A stretch of DNA of 64,000 bases from Ruminococcus sp. HUN007. Lineage in GTDB: Bacteria > Bacillota > Clostridia > Oscillospirales > Ruminococcaceae. The position numbers and the translations under genes are program-made. This document shows, piece after piece, positions 57,698 to 64,000 of the stretch (within the stretch, counting starts at the first letter, position 1; every line of letters begins with the position of its first letter). The stretch covers positions 992,001 to 1,056,000 of the forward strand of contig NZ_JOOA01000002.1 in NCBI RefSeq assembly GCF_000712055.1, written 5' to 3'. The notes under the pieces were generated by a model that ran no database searches, was not told the DNA's origin, and saw only the letters and a program-made list of their open reading frames with translations.

Positions 57698-59413
57698 CTA
57701 TAATTCCGCATGAATTTTAGACTTACACCTCAATAGTAGTAAGTGGTATTTTATAAGGCACTTTAAACTTAAAAATATCGTATATAGCATTTGCCTCTTT
57801 ACGAGATTCCTGTGGTATAGCATAATCTTTATAAACCTTGCACTTTTGGTTACGAAGATAGATCATAATGCTTTCAGCATTCAGAGCCTTCGCTTTCTTA
57901 GAGCGACGCTTTAGCAGATCCTGCTGCAGTTTCTGCATAATGACTGTACCCATAAAACTTATCAGCAAATGACCAGCAAAAGCCTCTTCACTCTGCACTC
58001 GGATTGGCATAAGATCAGCGTAGTTCTTGGTTATGTCAAAAACCTGTTCTACCTGTTGCCTTGTGTAGTACATAGGCAGAAGTTTGTCTTCTGATATCTC
58101 TTCTGATGTAAGAATAGCAAAGGTGCCAAGCCTTTTAATTGCAACATCAGTTTCGTTAAAATCTTTCTTATCATCCAGTGCATTAAGAATAGTTTTTTTG
58201 TGTTGCATGAGATACATATCTTCATCAATGCAAAGATAAACATATGCATTATATCCGCAAACATCGACCTTTACTTTTTTAATGAACACCAGTCTTTCTC
58301 CATAACGATATGCGTACTTCTGGGACATCAGATCATCAAGGTTTCCGGTTGCAGCATCCTTGAAAACAGTTTTATTGGGTGCCACTCTTGTCATAAATGG
58401 AATGCCACATTCGAATAGTTCTGCTGTATTCTTTTCAGAATAATAACCGGCATCAAGTATTGCATGATTGACAGAGACGCCATACTGCTCAAGCTCGCTT
58501 ACTGTAGTGATAAGTGTACTGACATCTATGATGTTTCCTGCAACATATCGAAAATAAATTGGCATTCCGTTGTTGCGATCAATCACATAAATCAGTCTGA
58601 CTTCGCGATTTATGTCACCGTTATGGTTACTTATCTGAGTGATATCCATTTTTGTTGCGTTAGGCACACCAGTGCTGTCAACAAGTATTCCAGTGGCTCC
58701 GCTATCTTTATAGATACTGGACAGGTATTCCTCAAAGAAATGTCTTTGAATTTTTTCGTTGCCGAGTGCTTTCAGCACTTTGCTGATGTTCTGACTGGTC
58801 AGATTTGCTTTTGGATAGGAAAGATACGTATAGTTTCCTTCGTACCATATCTTTGCATGACAGCTGGCTCCTTTGTTCGTCAGAAGACGATAAAATATCA
58901 AAGCCAGTACGGTATCGCTTTCTTCAGGAAGAACGTTTCGGATGCTTTCGTAGAAAGGTTGTCTGGTGATGTATTCCTGAAGGAACCAAGCATCTCCAAA
59001 ATCAAGAATAAGCTTTTCTGAATCAGGAATAATTGATTCTTTAGGTAATGCTGTATCAGGAACATCCCTGCGACCTTCACCCAAAACGTATTGATATGTT
59101 ACACCTTTCTGGCGAAAAATGTTGTTTTCTTTGTCGATGACTCGACCAAGGTTTTCGCCGCGTCTGGTTTTTACTCTGCCTTTATCGCGGTACGACTCGT
59201 ATACGCATGCATAGATTGCACCATTTGGTTTCTCATCGTAGTGAATGTAGGACATAGTAGAACACCTCTATTTGTAAGTCTAATATATTATACTTACATT
59301 ATACAGCATTCTACTTACTAAATCAAGAGGAAAAACGCCGAAATATCTATTGTTTACGGACTTTGAATGTACTTATGGAACAATGTAAGTCTAAAAAATC
59401 GGCGGAACTATAG
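57698..59413. mobile_element. IS1634-like insertion sequence, 1716 bp, inserted in a sigma factor gene
   Basis: Terminal inverted repeats start CTATAATTCCGC at 57698 and, reversed, CTATAGTTCCGC at 59413; both continue to TTTTAGACTTACA-like blocks. The flanks carry a 5-bp target duplication, TTAAG, at 57693-57697 and 59414-59418. One transposase fills the element. The ends match at most positions and the duplication is perfect, so the insertion is fairly recent. Confidence 0.93.
57723..59255 (-). CDS. DDE transposase, IS1634/IS4-like
   Basis: 510 residues. The catalytic triad can be placed: Asp in ILVDSTGVPNATKMD, Asp in AILDAGYYSEKN, and Glu in the YREK signature YYTRQQVEQVFDITK, with spacing Y-2-R-3-E-6-K. 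The gene is intact, so the element may still be mobile. It is read in the same direction as the interrupted sigma gene and could drive the downstream anti-sigma gene. Confidence 0.93.
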   Translation of the reverse strand: MSYIHYDEKPNGAIYACVYESYRDKGRVKTRRGENLGRVIDKENNIFRQKGVTYQYVLGEGRRDVPDTALPKESIIPDSEKLILDFGDAWFLQEYITRQPFYESIRNVLPEESDTVLALIFYRLLTNKGASCHAKIWYEGNYTYLSYPKANLTSQNISKVLKALGNEKIQRHFFEEYLSSIYKDSGATGILVDSTGVPNATKMDITQISNHNGDINREVRLIYVIDRNNGMPIYFRYVAGNIIDVSTLITTVSELEQYGVSVNHAILDAGYYSEKNTAELFECGIPFMTRVAPNKTVFKDAATGNLDDLMSQKYAYRYGERLVFIKKVKVDVCGYNAYVYLCIDEDMYLMQHKKTILNALDDKKDFNETDVAIKRLGTFAILTSEEISEDKLLPMYYTRQQVEQVFDITKNYADLMPIRVQSEEAFAGHLLISFMGTVIMQKLQQDLLKRRSKKAKALNAESIMIYLRNQKCKVYKDYAIPQESRKEANAIYDIFKFKVPYKIPLTTIEV

Positions 59414-59790
59414 TTAAGTGCTGCGATGACTTCCTTGTGTTCTACATGTGCCTGAGTATTTTCACCGGAAGCAATACATTCCGCAAGTTCCTCGATCGTC
59501 TGACTCACCTGACCGTGATCTCTTTTCAGAGTTTTCTTTTTTTCATACATTTTCAGTGCGAGGTTTCTTGTTATCTTTGCCGCGAATGCTCTGAAAATAC
59601 GCGGCACTACAGGAGGTATCGAATTCCAGAGGCTCATGAACATATCGTTCATGCACTCCTCAACTTCTCCCTTGTCACCGAGTATTCCGTCTGCTATCTT
59701 ACGGCAGTAGCTGCCATATTTAAGTTCAGTTTCCGCAATAGCGGCTTCCGAACGTTCCTGATATAATCTGATTATAGCTTCATCTTCCAT
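59414..59790 (-). pseudogene. ECF sigma factor, N-terminal fragment
   Basis: ATG at 59790 with a GGGGAAAGAG site. Residues MEDEAIIRLYQERSEAAIAE through FRAFAAKITRNLALKMYEKK form sigma region 2 (core binding and -10 recognition), followed by the linker. The frame enters the insertion sequence after VIAALN and ends at a foreign stop at 59347. With the fragment at 57512 it would make about 185 residues. Confidence 0.88.
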
Positions 59791-59850
59791 ACTCTTTCCC
59801 CTTCTTTCGTTTTTTAGATTCTTCATCCGGATGATTTTCTCTTCATCTAT

Positions 59851-59878
59851 ACAGACCCGAAGCATTCAAAAAGGTTAC
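59851..59878 (-). promoter_or_regulatory. ECF-type autoregulatory promoter of the split sigma gene
   Basis: Minus-strand GTAACC (59873-59878), 16 bp, GTCT (59853-59856). The AAC-containing -35 and GTC-type -10 are typical of ECF sigma targets. With the sigma factor broken, the promoter is probably silent. Confidence 0.5.
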
Positions 59879-59917
59879 ATGGATTTTTTTTAAAATATTT
59901 TTACACACCTGAATTCT

Positions 59918-60031
59918 AAGGAAACGCTGATTTATTCATAAATCAGCGTAGGGGACCGGGGCGAAGCCCCGCAAATTCCCCTTCCGGAAATCCGTCGAAG
60001 CCGGATTTCCGGTTTAATCAGTGTATCCCTA
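59918..60031 (+). repeat. Palindromic intergenic element, copy E
   Basis: About 114 bp: AAGGAAACGCTGATTTATTC to AATCAGTGTATCCCT, with the GGGGCGAAGCCCC and CCGGAAATCCG hairpins. A single GGC to GTC change weakens the third hairpin. The following 60032-60212 has a TATAAT at 60151-60156, likely the -10 of the next gene, but no clear -35. Confidence 0.85.
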
Positions 60032-60212
60032 ATTATAACGTCGTTTTCCGCAGTATGTCAACTGTATTTATCTGAATAAAAACTTATACTTTCGTATTCA
60101 GACATACAAAAAACACATATTTTTATATAGAAATTTTTTAAAGTATCTGATATAATTATAAGTGAATATCCTGATCAAAGGATTTATACTTAAAATTCAA
60201 GGGGGATAAATA

Positions 60213-61487
60213 ATGAAAAAATTTTTAAGCAGAACAGCAGCAGGTCTTGCGGCACTTACGATCTGTGCTTCATTTTCCGCTGTGCCGGCAGGAGCTGCCG
60301 AAGAAGTACTGAAGGGAGACGTTGACGGAAACGAAGTAGTTTCCACTGCAGATCTGGTTGCACTCAGTGCTCATATTCTGGGAAGCAAAACTATAGACGA
60401 AAAACTCAAAGCGAATGCTGACATGAATGATAACAATGAGATAAACGTTATCGACTTCATTCTTTTAAAGAACGTATTCATGGGTACTCCGGCAGCTGAA
60501 TCGCTCAAAATATCACTTGAAGGTGACTCGGTAAAAGCTGACGAAGGCGTTACTGTTGAAGGAACAAAAGCCACTATCACAAAGAGCGGCACATATCTTA
60601 TTTCCGGTAAAATGACTTCCGAGGCACAGATCATTGTAAACACAGCTGAAACGGATACTGAAAGCGTAAACATCACACTTTCTGATGTTACAATGACAAA
60701 TTCTTCAGATACACCTTGTATCATGGTCGAAAATGCTGACAAGACAAAGATCACATTTAACGGAACCAACGTTCTTACCGGTACTGCAGATACAGCAGAA
60801 GCAGCAACAGCTGTTATCTACGCCAAGGATGATCTTACATTCACAAAGAATTCAGCCGGTACTCTCGAGATAAATTCAGGCGCACAGATGGGTATCTACT
60901 GCAACAACGACGTCAAGTTCAACGGCGGCACAATAAAGATCAAAACCGACGCTGCCGGAACAGGAACAGCTAAGGCCGATGCCGTAAAGGCAAAGGGCAA
61001 CGTTGAAATCGGCGGTGGAGACATCGATGTAAATGCTGCCGGCGACGGAATCAAGTCTTCAAAGAACGCTGTAGTTATAAGCGACGGTAAGGCTGAGATC
61101 AAATCCGGCAAGGATGCTGTTCAGGGCGAAACCGCAGTTACCATAACAGGCGGCGAGATCGTAGCTTCCGGTGACAGAGGTATCACAGTCTCTGCCGGAA
61201 ACCTTACTATCGGAGGAGGCACACTTCTTGCAACATCAACAGAAGCAGTTGATTACTCAAATGTTGTAATAGGCGAAAACTTCTCAAACAGCAATATAAT
61301 TGCATTAGCTCTTAACGAACAGCACAACAAATCTGAAGTATTAACAATAGCAGGCAAAGAATTCACTGCTGCAAAGAAATATCAGTATATCTTCGCTACA
61401 TATCCTGATTTAGCTGCTTCTTCTGCGAATGTTTTACTTATCGACGGCAAGAAAGCCGAATTCACTGTCGTTCCTGTCGGAAAATAA
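60213..61487 (+). CDS. Secreted dockerin protein with beta-helix carbohydrate-binding-like domain
   Basis: 424 residues with a good signal peptide (MKKFLSRTAAGLAALTICAS) and AAGGGGG site. Unusually the dockerin is N-terminal (about 34-91; GDVDGNEVVSTADL and ADMNDNNEINVIDF). The rest is a repeat-rich parallel beta-helix of the DUF4353 'carbohydrate-binding domain-containing' type (GTYLISGKMTSEAQIIVN, then NVEIGGGDIDVNAAGDGIKS, then GEIVASGDRGITV). No catalytic residues are recognised. It may be a cellulosomal binding or structural component. Confidence 0.85.
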   Translation: MKKFLSRTAAGLAALTICASFSAVPAGAAEEVLKGDVDGNEVVSTADLVALSAHILGSKTIDEKLKANADMNDNNEINVIDFILLKNVFMGTPAAESLKISLEGDSVKADEGVTVEGTKATITKSGTYLISGKMTSEAQIIVNTAETDTESVNITLSDVTMTNSSDTPCIMVENADKTKITFNGTNVLTGTADTAEAATAVIYAKDDLTFTKNSAGTLEINSGAQMGIYCNNDVKFNGGTIKIKTDAAGTGTAKADAVKAKGNVEIGGGDIDVNAAGDGIKSSKNAVVISDGKAEIKSGKDAVQGETAVTITGGEIVASGDRGITVSAGNLTIGGGTLLATSTEAVDYSNVVIGENFSNSNIIALALNEQHNKSEVLTIAGKEFTAAKKYQYIFATYPDLAASSANVLLIDGKKAEFTVVPVGK

Positions 61488-61563
61488 ACTGTTAAAATAC
61501 TGGAAATATACTAATTCAATACTTTCACAGAAACACAAATGTTTTTAATTCCAATATTCAAAG

Positions 61564-61613
61564 CAAAATCAGCCGTTTGCCTCATTAAATCAAGCAAGCG
61601 GCTGATTTTTGTT
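61564..61613 (+). terminator. Terminator of the dockerin beta-helix gene
   Basis: AAATCAGCCG (61566-61575) pairs with CGGCTGATTT (61599-61608), followed by a TTTTGTTT tract. Confidence 0.8.
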
Positions 61614-61675
61614 TATTATAACTAATATCGACGAATTATTTTCCACTTTTCTAACGAATACGTATTGCGTTTTTT

Positions 61676-61704
61676 TTGAAAATGTGCTATACTTAGACTA
61701 TACA
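61676..61704 (+). promoter_or_regulatory. Possible cbiG promoter
   Basis: TTGAAA (61676-61681), 17 bp, TATACA (61699-61704). The decayed element copy G begins two bases later. Confidence 0.45.
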
Positions 61705-61705
61705 T

Positions 61706-61779
61706 TTAAGAAAACAATGGTCATTCCGGGATGTGACCTGAAGGTTCTCCCCAACTGATTTATATCAGCGTTTTCTTAA
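61706..61779 (-). repeat. Decayed palindromic element, copy G
   Basis: The ends TTAAGAAAAC and GTTTTCTTAA are perfect inverted repeats, and CTGATTTATATCAG keeps the first hairpin. The inner GGGGC and CCGG hairpins are lost. It lies in the cbiG leader. Confidence 0.55.
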
Positions 61780-61824
61780 TCATTCACTAAAAACCGCCCT
61801 CGTCACGGGCATGAAAGGAACGCT

Positions 61825-62862
61825 ATGAATATTGCAGTAATTTCACTCACTGAAAACGGACGCCTTTTATCAGCGGAAATTTCAGAAAAACTCAGCACTG
61901 ATCTCACTGTAAAAAGGTACTGTTTCTACAAGCACAAGGATGATGACGCTGAATCATTCAGCAACATTTCCGAACTGACTTCTCAGATATTTGAAAACTA
62001 TGACGCACTTGTTTTTGTTTCTGCCTGCGGTATTGCAATACGTGCTGTAGCACCTAAGATCCGTTCAAAAGCAACTGATCCGGCAGTTATTGTAATCGAC
62101 GAATCCGGCAGATTTGTTGTACCGCTGCTTTCCGGACATCTCGGAAATGTAAACTCAACAGCCGAACTTCTTGCTGAACGCATTTCAGCTGTTCCGGTCA
62201 TCACAACGGCAACCGATACAGGAAAGAGATTTTCTCCTGATTCATTTGCACAGGCAAACAACCTTCTTATTACAGACATGAACGCAGCACGCGAAGTAGC
62301 TGCTGCTATCCTGGAGGACGAAGAAGTTGGTTTCTTCAGCGATTATGCGTACAAGAACCTTCCGGCAGAACTTGCTGAAGGCAAAGTATGCAGAACAGGT
62401 ATCGTAATAAGCAACGACTTAACCTATAAACCATTTGAAGTAACTCTTACTCTTGTTCCGAAAAACATTGTTATCGGTGCAAGCTGTCACAGCGGAACTG
62501 AATATGAAATGTTCCACGACCTTGTAAATGATGTTTTCAAGGCAGCAGGTCTTATGTCAGAGAGAATATGCGCTCTTTCAACAATTGACCAGAAATCCGA
62601 GGAACCGGCACTTACAAAGTTCTGTGTTGACCACAACATCCCGATGTACACCTACAGCGCACTCGAGCTCATGCGTGTTGAAGGACGGTTCTCATCTTCA
62701 GAATTTGTCAGAAAGATCACCGGTACTGACAACATTTGCGAACGAAGCGCAGTAAAATGCAGCGAAGGTCCGCTGATACTTCCGAAGACGGCATATGAAG
62801 GCGTAACAGTAGCCGCCTGTGAAACAGCATTTGAGATCGATTTTAACAGGAAAGCTGACTGA
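61825..62862 (+). CDS. cbiG: Cobalt-precorrin-5A hydrolase (cobalamin biosynthesis protein)
   Basis: 345 residues, ATG with a GAAAGGAAC site. The N-terminal and central CbiG regions show ALVFVSACGIAIRAVAPKIR, then VPLLSGHLGNVNSTAELLAE with the conserved G-H-L-G, and VITTATDTGKRFSPDSFAQA. The C-terminal CbiG domain has VIGASCHSGTEYEMF and ICALSTIDQKSEEPAL. It opens the ring of cobalt-precorrin-5A in anaerobic B12 synthesis. No other cob or cbi gene and no cobalamin riboswitch is visible, so the rest of the pathway must lie elsewhere. Confidence 0.93.
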   Translation: MNIAVISLTENGRLLSAEISEKLSTDLTVKRYCFYKHKDDDAESFSNISELTSQIFENYDALVFVSACGIAIRAVAPKIRSKATDPAVIVIDESGRFVVPLLSGHLGNVNSTAELLAERISAVPVITTATDTGKRFSPDSFAQANNLLITDMNAAREVAAAILEDEEVGFFSDYAYKNLPAELAEGKVCRTGIVISNDLTYKPFEVTLTLVPKNIVIGASCHSGTEYEMFHDLVNDVFKAAGLMSERICALSTIDQKSEEPALTKFCVDHNIPMYTYSALELMRVEGRFSSSEFVRKITGTDNICERSAVKCSEGPLILPKTAYEGVTVAACETAFEIDFNRKAD

Positions 62863-62904
62863 TCAGTATTTCTTAAAACTTCAAAAGTAAACAGAATCAT
62901 AATT

Positions 62905-62945
62905 GCCCTGCATATCAGTATACAGCGTAAGCGGATATGCAGGGC
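62905..62945. terminator. cbiG: Hairpin downstream of cbiG
   Basis: GCCCTGCATATC (62905-62916) pairs with GATATGCAGGGC (62934-62945). Only a weak T-tract follows. Confidence 0.5.
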
Positions 62946-62956
62946 GTACTGTATTA

Positions 62957-63008
62957 AAAAACCGTATATCCCTCATGCAGTAATGATAAGGATATACGGT
63001 TTTTTTTA
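62957..63008. terminator. Bidirectional terminator between cbiG and the diguanylate cyclase
   Basis: ACCGTATATCC (62961-62971) pairs with GGATATACGGT (62990-63000), with A5 before and T8 after, serving both converging genes. Confidence 0.85.
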
Positions 63009-63014
63009 TGTTGA

Positions 63015-64000
63015 TCAGGCTGAATACTGAGCTTCGTTATTCTCCCACACAATACAGTTCTTTCCGTTTGCCTTCCCCTTGTAGAGGTAAGTGTCAGCCG
63101 TTTTTACAAGTTCATCAAAATCGGAAACTTTTCCGTGAGCGAGTCCGGCGGTTACTGTGACACCGTTGTTATCCGGCAGAACTGCATTTACTGAAATGTT
63201 CCTGCAGAGAGAAGTGATTCTTTCATATGCTTTGTCTTTTTCAAAACTTTTGTAGTAAAGAATGAATTCCTCGCCGCCCCAGCGTACAGCATAAATATCT
63301 GCACCCTTCGCCTCTTCTTTAAGACATTCTGAAACCCGGACGAGGATATCGTCACCTTCGTCGTGACCGAACCTGTCGTTGATCTTCTTGAAATTGTCTA
63401 TATCGAGAAGCACTACTGAAATATAATTGTCTGCTGATTTCTTTATTTCATCGTACAGGAAACGTCTGTTGTAAAGTCCTGTAAGCGGATCGTGAGTACA
63501 CTGATAATCAAGTTCTGACCGCATCATATCCGCTTCGAGCTTGTAGAAAAAACGTTACGTAGAGGATCGTAAAAAGCGTAATAAGAAGATTGATGAATCT
63601 GAAATGCTGCTCATGAAGGCTCAGTGCGCTGAATGTCTGTTTAAAGTAGCTTTCAGGAATAAAGAGCTGCATCTTGTCGATCAGTACAGCCGTTACAATA
63701 CCGACTCCCTGAAATGCAAACCTTTTGTTGCCGTATGAAGGTGCGAGAAAAAATATAACCGGAATCATGCCCAGTACAAAAAAGATAAAACCGTATGTAT
63801 TCCTTGATATCGTTTCTGAAAGCAGCGCAAAAATCAGTATTTCAAAATACGCTGCGACAGTTGACATTTCTGAACTTCTTTTATCTTTTGAAAATATAAG
63901 AAATGCAACGTAGAACGCTGTACTTAACAGATTGATAAACGCAAACGGATATATCTTCATTATAAAGAATACAAACATATAAAGGAAATGCACTGCAAGA
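63015..64000 (-). CDS. Membrane diguanylate cyclase, frameshifted and cut by the window edge
   Basis: The visible N-terminal part is a string of hydrophobic helices (about five), which ends in a false stop at 63508. The GGDEF domain follows in the next frame: YKLEADMMRSELDYQCTHDP, LTGLYNRRFLYDE, LLDIDNFKKINDRFGHDEGD and RWGGEEFILYY. Removing one base of the A6 run at 63547-63552 joins them. The GGEEF active site is intact, so it should make cyclic di-GMP. The N-terminus probably continues beyond 64000; a GTG at 63993 is the first possible start in view but has no clear ribosome site. Confidence 0.85.

Noticed and set aside
61488..61824. Possible cobalamin riboswitch before cbiG
   Set aside because: No B12-box-like sequence was found; the region holds a terminator, a weak promoter and a decayed palindrome.
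1..64000. tRNA or rRNA genes, prophage or replication origin
   Set aside because: No cloverleaf, rRNA signature, phage structural genes or DnaA-box cluster was seen on reading the window.

Overview
The window looks like chromosomal DNA of a cellulolytic Ruminococcus (Bacillota), of the R. flavefaciens type. Five kinds of secreted protein carry dockerin modules, there are three tandem GH9 cellulases with CBM4-like modules, most genes have strong Shine-Dalgarno sites, and the intergenic DNA is AT-rich. The species is inferred; no database search was possible. No rRNA or tRNA gene was seen.

Layout. 1-5.6 kb (minus strand): a partial (p)ppGpp synthetase-like gene, a nuclease remnant, a hydrolase/LytTR/DUF3021 operon and a PadR/DUF1048 operon with twin operators. 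5.7-17.2 kb: a cellulosome cluster with a small YGPP-motif dockerin protein and three GH9-dockerin enzymes, interrupted by birA. 17.7-21.6 kb: glycolytic genes gpmI, tpiA and pgk. 21.9-34.6 kb (plus strand): two papain-like protease-dockerin proteins, a response regulator, a histidine kinase with a large Trp/Gly/Gln-repeat sensor region, and a BspA-like leucine-rich surface protein. 34.7-36.7 kb: an AAA/PD-(D/E)XK protein and a DUF1653 protein. 36.7-47.4 kb: a complete type I-C CRISPR-Cas locus (WYL regulator, cas3, cas5c, cas8c with internal cas11c, cas7, cas4, cas1, cas2, leader, about 30 repeats), all read on the minus strand. 47.9-50.7 kb: an Rpn-family nuclease and a diguanylate cyclase. 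50.9-56.1 kb: pheS-pheT-trpB2 behind a phenylalanine T-box. 56.2-59.8 kb: an anti-sigma-like gene and an ECF sigma gene split by an IS1634-like element with a 5-bp target duplication. 59.9-64 kb: a dockerin/beta-helix protein, cbiG and a partial diguanylate cyclase.

Two cross-cutting patterns stand out. First, a short family of structured palindromic elements (five clear copies of about 105-115 bp, two decayed ones) with GGAAACGCTGATT-type terminal inverted repeats sits between genes. One supplies the birA stop codon and two begin just after a -10 box, so they form most of an mRNA leader. Second, six genes (the nuclease remnant, padR, the second protease, the LRR protein, cas8c and the last diguanylate cyclase) are each broken by a +1 frameshift that is repaired by removing one base from a homopolymer run. 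That looks more like sequence or assembly error than six independent losses.

Functionally, the cellulases, proteases and other dockerin proteins would be secreted and docked on a scaffoldin encoded elsewhere. The kinase with its exposed Trp-rich repeats is a candidate surface or fibre sensor for the neighbouring protease and adhesin genes. This last link is inference from gene order.
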